From assembly GCA_029261795.1 (NCBI GenBank), contig JAJDAP010000084.1, positions 1 to 64,000 on the forward strand: a stretch of DNA of 64,000 nucleotides, written 5' to 3'. This DNA comes from Deltaproteobacteria bacterium (GTDB lineage: Bacteria > Myxococcota_A > UBA9160 > UBA6930). This document shows positions 15,603-22,833 of the stretch, one piece after another (the first letter of the stretch is position 1; every line of letters starts with the position of its first letter). Under the pieces are notes generated by a model that ran no database searches, was not told where the DNA came from, and saw only the letters and a list, made by a program, of their open reading frames with translations. The position numbers were made by a program, and so were the translations under genes.

Positions 15603-16691
15603 ATGAAGTTCGGCGCAATGGTTGCGACGAAGATCGATGACTGGCAACTGTTGAAGGAAGCCGAGGAGCTCGGCTACGACCACGGCTGGGTGCCGGATTC
15701 CCAGATGATCTGGTCGGATTGTTATGCGACGTTGGCCCTGGCAGCGGCGAATACGTCGCGGATCCGGCTCGGGACCGGCGTCGCGATCGCGCCGACGCGG
15801 CTGGCCCCGGTCACCGCGCACTCGATTGCCTCGATCCACAAGTTGGCGCCCGGGCGCGTGTTCCTGGGGATCGGGAGCGGCCACACCGCGATGCGCGTGA
15901 TGGGCATGGATCCGATGCCCGGCCGCGCCTTTCGCGAGTACCTCCGGGTGGTCCGCGGTCTGCTCGACGGGGACGAGGTCGAGTTCACACATGGGGGCGA
16001 AACGCGAGCCATCCAGTTCGGCCACCGGGAACTCGAGTTCGTCGGCCTCGAGCCGCGCATTCCGATGTGGGTGGCATCGAACGGGCCGATCGCGCTGCGC
16101 GCGGCTGGCGAGTTCGGTGACGGTCGGATCTCGGCGGGCAACGAACCGGATGCCACCTTCGCGCGCAGCCTCTCGACGATCCGACAGGGTGCCGCCGAGG
16201 CGGGACGCGCTTTGCCCGACCCGTTCCACACGGCGGCCCTGACCTACGCCTGCGTGCTTCAGCCCGGGGAAGGGTTGGCGCCGGTGCCGGAACGCGTGGT
16301 CGACCAGGTGGGCTCGATGGTGCTGGCCTCGTTCCACTACTGGTTGGAGTTGGCCCAGAAGGCGGGCACGGACGCCTTCATTCCCGCGGATTGTCGGGAC
16401 GAGTGGGACCAGTACCTGGCCTGGGTCGATGCGATGGAAACTCCGCCGGAGCGTCGCTACCAGCAGATCCACGCAGGCCATTGCACGTTCGTCGTGAAGC
16501 AGGAGCGCCGCTTCGTGACGGAGGCAACGATCCGCGCGTCCGGTGGCCTGGTTGGTACCCCCGACGACATCATCCGCCAGCTCCGAGCGCTCGAGGCGGG
16601 CGGCTTGCGGGAGGTGACGCTGTTGCCGCCCATGGAGCAGGCCCGTCAGTGCTTTCGCGAGTTCGCCGACGCGGTCATCGCGCGCTACTAG
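15603..16691 (+). CDS. LLM-class flavin-dependent oxidoreductase
   Basis: The 362-residue product has the luciferase-like TIM barrel: MKFGAMVATKIDDWQLLKEAEELGYDHGW (start in parts), IRLGTGVAIAPTRLAPVTAHS, and RVFLGIGSGHTAMRVMGMD. This class uses F420 or FMN(H2) and includes methylene-H4MPT reductases, monooxygenases and dehydrogenases; the cofactor cannot be told by eye. ATG 15603 with GGGGAGA upstream is chosen; the frame is open upstream but overlaps the crotonase. Its TAG stop interlocks with the stop of the convergent cupin gene in a shared CTAG. Confidence 0.9.
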   Translation: MKFGAMVATKIDDWQLLKEAEELGYDHGWVPDSQMIWSDCYATLALAAANTSRIRLGTGVAIAPTRLAPVTAHSIASIHKLAPGRVFLGIGSGHTAMRVMGMDPMPGRAFREYLRVVRGLLDGDEVEFTHGGETRAIQFGHRELEFVGLEPRIPMWVASNGPIALRAAGEFGDGRISAGNEPDATFARSLSTIRQGAAEAGRALPDPFHTAALTYACVLQPGEGLAPVPERVVDQVGSMVLASFHYWLELAQKAGTDAFIPADCRDEWDQYLAWVDAMETPPERRYQQIHAGHCTFVVKQERRFVTEATIRASGGLVGTPDDIIRQLRALEAGGLREVTLLPPMEQARQCFREFADAVIARY

Positions 16692-17053
16692 AGCGCATCG
16701 GCCTCGATCGGCAGGAACAACGAAACCCGCGGAACCGCGTCGATTGCACTGCTCTTGTGGCCACGCCCGCTGGTGTCTTCGGCCAGCAGGACATCACCGG
16801 CGTGGAGCCGGCGTGTTTCGCCGCTACCAACTTCCAGTTCCACGCCCCCGCCCGAGAGCATCACGACGAACTGGCGCCGCGGGGCCGGATGCCAATCCAG
16901 ATCGTAGTCGCCGTCGGTAGTCCGGAAGATCACGCCAGAACCGGCGACCAGCGACGACATCGCGCCGATGGCACCGAGTTCTTTCAGCGGGATCTCGATC
17001 TCGCCGAAATGGGATTCGCCGTCGTCGCCCGAGTAGACGCGCGTGATCTTCAT
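16688..17053 (-). CDS. Small single-domain cupin protein
   Basis: The 121-residue protein is one cupin barrel: DLDWHPAPRRQFVVMLSGGGVELEV-type first motif (HPAPRRQ in place of HxH, so the metal site is weak), then RRLHAGDVLLAEDTSGRGHKS as the second motif with Gly-Asp and a His. It might bind a small organic ligand or a metal. It is convergent with the LLM oxidoreductase, the two stop codons sharing CTAG, and divergent from the GST gene. Start ATG 17053 has AGGAAG upstream. Function unknown. Confidence 0.82.
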   Translation of the reverse strand: MKITRVYSGDDGESHFGEIEIPLKELGAIGAMSSLVAGSGVIFRTTDGDYDLDWHPAPRRQFVVMLSGGGVELEVGSGETRRLHAGDVLLAEDTSGRGHKSSAIDAVPRVSLFLPIEADAL

Positions 17054-17131
17054 CGTCGCTTCCTCCCAGTGGATTGCCCGATCCTAGCCCCTCACGGCCT
17101 ATACTCGAGACGCCCAAGAGAAGGAGCCTCC

Positions 17132-17866
17132 ATGATCGATCTGCACTATTGGCCGACGCCGAATGGCAAGAAGGTGACGATCCTGCTCGAGGAATGCGGC
17201 CTGCCGTATCGCGTCGTGAAATGCAGCATCGGCCAGGGCGATCAGTTCACGGACGGGTTCCTGAAGATCAGCCCCAACAACCGCATGCCGGCCATGGTCG
17301 ACGACGAACCCGCGGGAGGCGGTGAGCCGATCGCCATCTTCGAGTCCGGCGCGATCATGATGTACATCGCCGAGAAGGCCGGCCAGTTCTACCCACAGGA
17401 CATCCGCGGCCGCTATGAAGTGAATCAATGGCTCATCTGGCAGATGGCCAACCAGGGGCCGAAGACCGGCGAACTCGGTCACTTCACGCGGCTCGACGAT
17501 TCCCAGGGCGATCAGTCCTACGCACAACGTCGCTTCGGTGACGAAGTGAATCGCTTCTACGGCGTCATGAACAACCGTCTCTACGACCGGCGCTACCTCT
17601 GCGGCGACGCGTACACGATCGCCGACATGATCAGCTATCCCTGGACGGTGAACTGGGAGGCCCAGGGGCAGGATCTCGGTGAGTTCCCCTACTTCAAGCG
17701 TTGGTTCGATGAGCTGACGGCGAGGCCCGCGGTCAAGGCGGGAATGGAGGTGGGCGCCGAATTCTCGGTCGACTATTCGAAGCTCACACCGGAAGAGACC
17801 GAGCGTTTGCGCAAGATGCTCTACAACCAACGGGCGCGGCCTGCGCCGGAAGGTGGTCTCCTCTGA
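17132..17866 (+). CDS. Glutathione S-transferase family protein (YghU/Ure2-like)
   Basis: The 244-residue product has a thioredoxin-fold N-terminal domain (MIDLHYWPTPNGKKVTILLEE, with the PNGKK glutathione site; ISPNNRMPAMVDD; FESGAIMMYIAEK) and a helical C-terminal domain (RRYLCGDAYTIADMISYPW, with the capping D). This combination is characteristic of the Nu-class/YghU group, which act as disulfide-bond or peroxide reductases or transferases with glutathione. ATG 17132 follows AAGGAGCC. Its stop lies within CTGAGC, where the following thioesterase appears to start. Confidence 0.92.
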   Translation: MIDLHYWPTPNGKKVTILLEECGLPYRVVKCSIGQGDQFTDGFLKISPNNRMPAMVDDEPAGGGEPIAIFESGAIMMYIAEKAGQFYPQDIRGRYEVNQWLIWQMANQGPKTGELGHFTRLDDSQGDQSYAQRRFGDEVNRFYGVMNNRLYDRRYLCGDAYTIADMISYPWTVNWEAQGQDLGEFPYFKRWFDELTARPAVKAGMEVGAEFSVDYSKLTPEETERLRKMLYNQRARPAPEGGLL

Positions 17867-18336
17867 GCGAGGGTCTGATCGAATCGCACCGCGATCACGT
17901 CCGCCCCGAGTGGATCGACGAGAACGCCCACATGAACGTCGGCTACTACGGCGTCGTCTTTGACCTCGCGACCGATGGATTCTTCCAGCAGGTGGGTCTC
18001 GGTCGTGAAGCCAAGGACCGGGCCGGCAGCTCCACCTTCGCCCTGGAAGCGCACTTCACCTATCAGGCAGAGGTGGTGGAAGGGGAGGCCCTTCGCTTCA
18101 CGACGCAGCTGCTCGCCTTCGACGAGAAGCGCATCCACTACTTCCACCGCATGTGGCGCGAGCGCGACGGCGTCCTTTCGGCAACCAATGAACTGGTTTC
18201 GCTCCACGTGAGCCAGGCCAGCCGCCGTTCGGCCCCGATGGCCCCGACGATTCTCGAGCGCCTGGCGTCGGTCCACGCGGTACATCAACAGCTCGGTCCA
18301 CCCGTCGAGGTGGGTCGCGGAATGGGCCTGCGCTAG
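17863..18336 (+). CDS. Thioesterase-type hotdog protein with probable CTG start
   Basis: The product is a single hotdog domain of the acyl-CoA/betainyl-CoA thioesterase type: HRDHVRPEWIDENAHMNVGYYGVVFD, split here as HRDHVRPEWIDEN and AHMNVGYYGVVFD, then TFALEAHFTYQAEV and RIHYFHRMW. The family motif begins well before the first ATG (17932), so that ATG would delete the first strand and the conserved Asp/Asn-His. No ATG, GTG or TTG lies upstream in frame. CTG 17863, which overlaps the GST stop as CTGA, gives MSEGLIESHRDHV, a normal family N-terminus of 157 residues. CTG 17875 is the alternative. Start is inferred; the domain is clear. Confidence 0.75.
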   Translation: MSEGLIESHRDHVRPEWIDENAHMNVGYYGVVFDLATDGFFQQVGLGREAKDRAGSSTFALEAHFTYQAEVVEGEALRFTTQLLAFDEKRIHYFHRMWRERDGVLSATNELVSLHVSQASRRSAPMAPTILERLASVHAVHQQLGPPVEVGRGMGLR

Positions 18337-18341
18337 GGGTC

Positions 18342-18431
18342 TGAGCGGGGACGGACTCCTCAAGTTTCACTTTTGCAAGTTTCCCTTCGGGGAAACTTGC
18401 AAAAGTGAAACTTGAGGAGTCCGTCCCCGCT
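18342..18431. repeat. Large perfect palindrome, copy 2
   Basis: Perfect 42-bp arms (18344-18385 and 18390-18431) surround a TTCG loop closed by C-G, the classic very stable UUCG tetraloop in RNA. The outer 20 bases (AGCGGGGACGGACTCCTCAA) equal those of copy 1 at 7920-8013. The middle differs (GTTTCACTTT), but the opposite arm changes to match, and the loop-proximal TTGCAAGTTTCCC is nearly the same. It follows the thioesterase stop by five bases and precedes a gene on the same strand by 56 bases, so here it is not between convergent genes. It could act as terminator, RNA stabiliser or a mobile REP-like element. Confidence 0.95.
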
Positions 18432-18487
18432 AGGCGCGAGTGGCCGATGAGCCGCGGTAGCATGCGCCTCAATCAGGGAGTGACATC

Positions 18488-19396
18488 ATGGTGCAGCCGA
18501 CGCTTCCGCAACCGCTTCAGACCTTCCGGGGGGTCATCCCCGAGCAGATGTCGATTGCTGCCGCTGAGGCCATGGGCGACTGGGGCGCGCCGGCGCGGGA
18601 GCTGATCGAGAAGGGTCTCGTCCCGCCCGATGTCCTGACTGGAATGACCCTGCATCTGTTGGCGACGCAACCACGCCGTCCGCGAGAGGACGGCGCGAAG
18701 GCCAAGGGTGCCATCGAGGGCGGCGTCTGGGTGCGCGAGCAGGTGACGTATCACGCGCCGATGAACCTCGGCGAAGAGATCTCGATCGCGGGGGCCTCCG
18801 TTCAGCGCTTCTCGCGCCGCGGGCGCCGCTACGGCGTCAACACCTCGGAGACCCGCGGCGAAGCCGGCCAGCTACTCGTTTCGAGCTGTACGACGGGGCT
18901 CCTGCAATACCGCAAGGAGTCCGGGTTGGCGGACGAGATCGAAGGGGAGATCGTCGCGACGCCGGTCGTCGATCTCGCGGCCGGCGCTGCGAACCCGAGC
19001 GCGGCTCGCCTGCGCCGGCTCGCGGCCCACGATCGCGTCGATGGCGGTGAGCCGCTGGTGACCCTCGAGATGATGCGCACCCGGGATGCCCATCGCGACG
19101 ACAATCCCATCCACACCGATCCCGCTGTAGCAGCCCGGGAGGGCTTGGCTGCGCCCATCGCAGGCGGTTCGCACGTCCTGGCGTTCCTCCAGGCCGCGCT
19201 GATGGCAGAGTGGGGCGCCGAAGTCCTGCTCCACGGCGCCCACTTCGATGTCCAGTGGAAGGGGCAGACCTACGCCGGTGCGAGGATCCGTCCTCGTGCC
19301 ACCGTCGTGAGCGTGGGCGATGCGCTGGAGCTCGATCTCGAGATACAGGGCGAAGAACGCACGGCGCTGGTCGGGCGCGCGGTGATTCCGCTCTGA
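18488..19396 (+). CDS. MaoC-like double-hotdog dehydratase
   Basis: The 302-residue protein has two hotdog regions. The C-terminal one carries the MaoC/(R)-hydratase catalytic set in RDDNPIHTDPAVA (Asp204/205, Asn206, His209) followed by GLAAPIAGGSHVLAFL. The N-terminal half (DVLTGMTLHLLA, VTYHAPMNLGEEI) resembles the FAS1/mesaconyl-CoA hydratase-type partner domain. It would hydrate an enoyl-CoA in the R configuration. ATG 18488 follows CAGGGAG. Its TGA sits in CTGAGC, where the CoA-transferase appears to start. Confidence 0.85.
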   Translation: MVQPTLPQPLQTFRGVIPEQMSIAAAEAMGDWGAPARELIEKGLVPPDVLTGMTLHLLATQPRRPREDGAKAKGAIEGGVWVREQVTYHAPMNLGEEISIAGASVQRFSRRGRRYGVNTSETRGEAGQLLVSSCTTGLLQYRKESGLADEIEGEIVATPVVDLAAGAANPSAARLRRLAAHDRVDGGEPLVTLEMMRTRDAHRDDNPIHTDPAVAAREGLAAPIAGGSHVLAFLQAALMAEWGAEVLLHGAHFDVQWKGQTYAGARIRPRATVVSVGDALELDLEIQGEERTALVGRAVIPL

Positions 19397-21822
19397 GCGG
19401 CGAGGCGCCTAGCACGCGCGCCCTCGAAGGAGTGCGCGTCCTGGATCTGGCGGACGAATCCGCCGCCTTCGGGGGACGGATCCTCGCCGATCTCGGCGCC
19501 GAGGTCATCCTGGTGGAGCCACCCGAAGGCTCCTTGACGCGATGCCGCGGCCCTTTCCTCGACGATCGACCGGGTCCCGAGCGTGGCTTCGCGCATCTCG
19601 CCCTCAACGCGAACAAACGATCCGTCGTTCTCGAGCACGGCTCCGATTCCGGCGCCCGCGATTTCGCTGAACTCGCTGCGCGGTCCGACGTCATCATCGA
19701 GAGCGCCGCTGTGGCCGATCGCGAGAGCTTGGGTCTCGACGACGCACGTCTCCAAGAGATCCGTCCGGGGCTGATTCACGTCTCCGTGACACCGTTCGGG
19801 CCCGATGGTGATTGGCGGCATTGGAAGGCGACCGATGGCATCGCTACCGCCGCCAGCGGCCTCGCCTGGCTGTGCGGGGAGCGCGACGGCCCTCCGGTCC
19901 TGGGTTCAGGCCACCCCGCGCATAGCATCGCAAGCCTCGCGGCAGCGAACGGGATCATGACCGCGTTGGCGGCGCAATCGCGCCAAGGGGACGACCGGGG
20001 CGCACATCTCGAGATCTCCCTCCAGGAGGCCGCGTGCATGGCCACGATGCAGTCGGCGACGCCGACCTTCTGGTCCTGGTTCGGGCGGGTCCCTGGCCGC
20101 CCCGCACTGTCGAACGCGATCCGGTGCAAGGACGGCGGTTGGGTCGGGCTGCTGGTGCGGCCGGCAAGCTTCGAGCACTTCCGGGCCTGGGCGGCGAAAA
20201 CGGGGATCCCGACCCGGCTTTCGCAAGAGGATGCGCATTGGGCCCAGCTCTACGCCCCACGCAAAGGCAATCCGGTCTCGCGTGCCGTGCTCGAACTCGC
20301 CGCGAGCCTGGGCCGGGACGAATTCGCAGATGGTGCGGCCGAGGCCCAGACGATCTGTCTGCCGGTGATGGACTTTCCGAGCATGGAGCGCCACGCGCAG
20401 TTCGTCGAGAACGACCAGTTCTTCGAAGTCTCGCACGATCCCCTTGGTGTCGAGCTCGGCTTCACGCGCAGCCCTGCGGATGCGATGGAGGGCGAAATTC
20501 CGATTCGTCGAGCCCCCCAGCTCGGCGAGGACCGGGAACGGCTGCGCACGATCATGCAGGAACCGGTGCGGGCGCCCGCAGTGACGACCGGCACCCCTGC
20601 CGAGCGCATCGATCCTGCTCGCGCACTCGAGGGCATTCGCGTCGTCGACTTCAGCTGGGTCCTGGCCGGCCCGATCGGCACCCGCTTCCTGGCGAGCATG
20701 GGCGCCGACGTGATCCGCGTAGAGTCGTCGCGCCACGCCGATGGGATGCGGAGCCAGGAGGGCCCGGACGGAAAGCCGGACCCGGACCTCGGCGGACTCT
20801 TCAACGTGGCGAATGCCGGAAAGCGCTCGATCACGGTGGATCTCACCACCGAGCGAGGTCGAGCGCTGGTGCGTGACCTGATCGCGCGATCCGACGTCGT
20901 GGCGAACAACTTTCGCCCGGGGGCGCTCGAGCGAATGGGTTTCGGTTTCGACGCCTTGCGTGCGCTGCGCGATGACATCGTGCTGTTGAACCTCCCCGGG
21001 ACCCATCGCCGAGGCCCCTGGAGCGGGCGACCGACCACGGGCAATGTGGTGATGGCCGCATCCGGCCTGAACCTGCTGATGGGCTTTCCCGGCCAGCGCC
21101 CACGCGGTTATGGCGTGGCGTATCCCGATTTCACCTCCCCGTATTTTCTGGCGACCGCCGTGCTGGCTGCGCTGCGGATTCGCGATCGTACGGGTCGGGG
21201 ACAAGAACTCGATCTCTCCCAACTCTCGGCCACGATCTCGATGTTGGGTCCAGAGTGGATGGCCTATCGCGCCAGCGGCGTCGCCCCGGAGCAAGCCGCA
21301 AACCGCGACCCGAACTACTGTCCACACGGCGTCTATCCGACCTCGGGAAGCGACGAATGGTGCGCCATCGCGGTGGCGGGCGACGAGGAGTGGCGAGCGA
21401 TCTGCGAAGAAATGGCGCAACCGGGGCTGGCGAGGGATCCGCGCTATGCGACCCACGCCGCGCGGAAGCGGGCCGAAGATGCGGTTGACACCCTCGTGGC
21501 GGCGTGGGTGGCTCCCCAGGAACGCTTCGCCCTGGCAGAGCGTCTGCAAGGGATCGGAATCGCCGCCGCCCCGGTCGAGAACCTCCCCGACACCTACGAG
21601 CGGGATCCCCAGTTGAGGCACCACTATCCGCGGGTGCGCCATCCCTCGGCTCCGGACATCGAGCTCCCGATCGATCGCGAGGCCGTGCGCTTCGTCGGGA
21701 AAGGGCTTCCCGTGCGCCGGGGACCGATGTTAGGCGAGCACAACGAGCAGGTCGTTCGCGAGCTGCTGGGGCGCTCCGAAGAGGAATTCATCTCTCTCGT
21801 CCTGGATGAGATTCTCAACTGA
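19393..21822 (+). CDS. Tandem CaiB/BaiF (class III) CoA-transferase fusion, probable CTG start
   Basis: One chain of about 809 residues contains two complete class III CoA-transferase domains. Domain 1 opens RALEGVRVLDLADESAAFGG and has ADLGAEVILVEPP; domain 2 opens RALEGIRVVDFSWVLAGPIG with ASMGADVIRVES and NFRPGALERMGFGFDAL. The family nucleophile Asp usually lies in a QDA motif: domain 1 reads LQEA and domain 2 reads QLSA, so both differ. The first normal start codon, GTG 19432, would begin inside the first strand (VRVLDL); CTG 19393 overlapping the upstream TGA gives MSGEAPSTRALEGVRV. The reaction would be transfer of CoA between carboxylic acids, if still active. Confidence 0.85.
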   Translation: MSGEAPSTRALEGVRVLDLADESAAFGGRILADLGAEVILVEPPEGSLTRCRGPFLDDRPGPERGFAHLALNANKRSVVLEHGSDSGARDFAELAARSDVIIESAAVADRESLGLDDARLQEIRPGLIHVSVTPFGPDGDWRHWKATDGIATAASGLAWLCGERDGPPVLGSGHPAHSIASLAAANGIMTALAAQSRQGDDRGAHLEISLQEAACMATMQSATPTFWSWFGRVPGRPALSNAIRCKDGGWVGLLVRPASFEHFRAWAAKTGIPTRLSQEDAHWAQLYAPRKGNPVSRAVLELAASLGRDEFADGAAEAQTICLPVMDFPSMERHAQFVENDQFFEVSHDPLGVELGFTRSPADAMEGEIPIRRAPQLGEDRERLRTIMQEPVRAPAVTTGTPAERIDPARALEGIRVVDFSWVLAGPIGTRFLASMGADVIRVESSRHADGMRSQEGPDGKPDPDLGGLFNVANAGKRSITVDLTTERGRALVRDLIARSDVVANNFRPGALERMGFGFDALRALRDDIVLLNLPGTHRRGPWSGRPTTGNVVMAASGLNLLMGFPGQRPRGYGVAYPDFTSPYFLATAVLAALRIRDRTGRGQELDLSQLSATISMLGPEWMAYRASGVAPEQAANRDPNYCPHGVYPTSGSDEWCAIAVAGDEEWRAICEEMAQPGLARDPRYATHAARKRAEDAVDTLVAAWVAPQERFALAERLQGIGIAAAPVENLPDTYERDPQLRHHYPRVRHPSAPDIELPIDREAVRFVGKGLPVRRGPMLGEHNEQVVRELLGRSEEEFISLVLDEILN

Positions 21823-21870
21823 TTCGTGGGCCCTCTGCCGACGGGCTAGAGTCCCCTCGGGAGGACCCCC

Positions 21871-22719
21871 ATGAACGATCTCGCGCTTCGCGTCCCGTTT
21901 GGCCAGACCGGCCTTTCCGTCAGCCGACTCGGAATCGGTTCGAGCTTCGTCGGTGACGAAGCCTTCATCGAAGAGGCCGTCGAGCGTGGCATCAACTACC
22001 TCTACTGGGGTTCGATCCGAAGGCCCGCATTCGGTCGTGCCATGCGGAATCTGGCGCGCCGAAACCGCGAGGATCTGGTCCTGACGGTTCAATCGTACTC
22101 GCGGGTGGCGGCCTTGATGGGACCCTCGGTCGAAGTGGCCCTGCGTCGCGCCCGCGTCGATTACTTCGATTTCCTGCTGCTCGGAATGTGGAACCAGCCG
22201 CCGAAACAGAGCCTGGTCGATGCCGCCCAGCGCCTGAAGGAGCAGGGGAAGGTGCGGCATCTGATGTTGAGCACGCACAATCGGCCCTCCCTCGAAGGAC
22301 ACTTCGCCGAATTCGCCGCGGGCACGAGCCCCTTCGACGTCTTCATGCTGCGCTACAACGCCGTCCACCGGGGCGCCGAGACCGATGTCTTCCCGCACCT
22401 GCCCAGTGGCGGGCGGCCGGGGATCGTCGCCTACACCGCGACGCGTTGGGGCCACCTGCTCGACCCCGCGAAGATGCCGCCGGGCATGAAGCCGCCCAAC
22501 GCGCGTGATTGCTACCGCTTCGCCCTGACCCATCCCGACGTGACCGTTGCGCTGTGTGGCCCGGCGGATCGCGCCCAGATGCAGGAAGCGCTGCGAGCGC
22601 TCGATGACGGGCCCCTCTCCGAGGAGGAGATGGCGCACATGCGCGCGATCGGCGACCACGTGTACGGCAAATACAAGCCGCAGTTCGCCGAGCAAGGCGA
22701 CAAGCGGGACGCCGCCTAG
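21871..22719 (+). CDS. Aldo/keto reductase-fold protein without the catalytic tetrad
   Basis: The 282-residue product follows the AKR barrel from the first strand (LRVPFGQTGLSVSRLGIGSS) through RARVDYFDFLLLGMWN and EQGKVRHLMLSTHN. Compared with the family pattern, Asp of the FDTA segment is Tyr in NYLYWGSIRR and the following Tyr is also lost. The Lys of the TK segment is Gln in LTVQSY, and the His of the LH segment is Gly in LLLGMW. All four catalytic positions therefore differ. The C-terminal RGHHL-type cofactor segment is also poorly kept. It may bind a ligand or partner rather than reduce carbonyls. Good ribosome site (GGGAGG) before ATG 21871. Confidence 0.83.
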   Translation: MNDLALRVPFGQTGLSVSRLGIGSSFVGDEAFIEEAVERGINYLYWGSIRRPAFGRAMRNLARRNREDLVLTVQSYSRVAALMGPSVEVALRRARVDYFDFLLLGMWNQPPKQSLVDAAQRLKEQGKVRHLMLSTHNRPSLEGHFAEFAAGTSPFDVFMLRYNAVHRGAETDVFPHLPSGGRPGIVAYTATRWGHLLDPAKMPPGMKPPNARDCYRFALTHPDVTVALCGPADRAQMQEALRALDDGPLSEEEMAHMRAIGDHVYGKYKPQFAEQGDKRDAA

Positions 22720-22777
22720 GCGAGCGTTCGAAGCAGTTCGCCCAGCGAATCCCATCGACAGGCGCCCGCGAAGTCTC

Positions 22778-22793
22778 CTTTAACGTGTTAAAG
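22778..22793. promoter_or_regulatory. TTTAACGTGTTAAA palindrome upstream of the acyl-CoA dehydrogenase pair
   Basis: CTTTAAC and GTTAAAG flank GT, forming a perfect 16-bp palindrome 40 bases before the first acyl-CoA dehydrogenase. It fits the TnnAACnnGTTnnA pattern described for the TetR-family regulator KstR of actinobacterial sterol catabolism. This is an AT island in GC-rich DNA and therefore a likely operator. No regulator gene is adjacent, so the binding protein is unknown. Confidence 0.55.
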
Positions 22794-22833
22794 TCCGTGC
22801 CTCACTGATCCGGACCGAACCGGAGGAGGCACC

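Noticed and set aside
16688-16691. Interlocking CTAG stop codons of convergent LLM and cupin genes as a regulatory signal
   Set aside because: Four-base convergent overlaps are common in compact genomes and need no special explanation.
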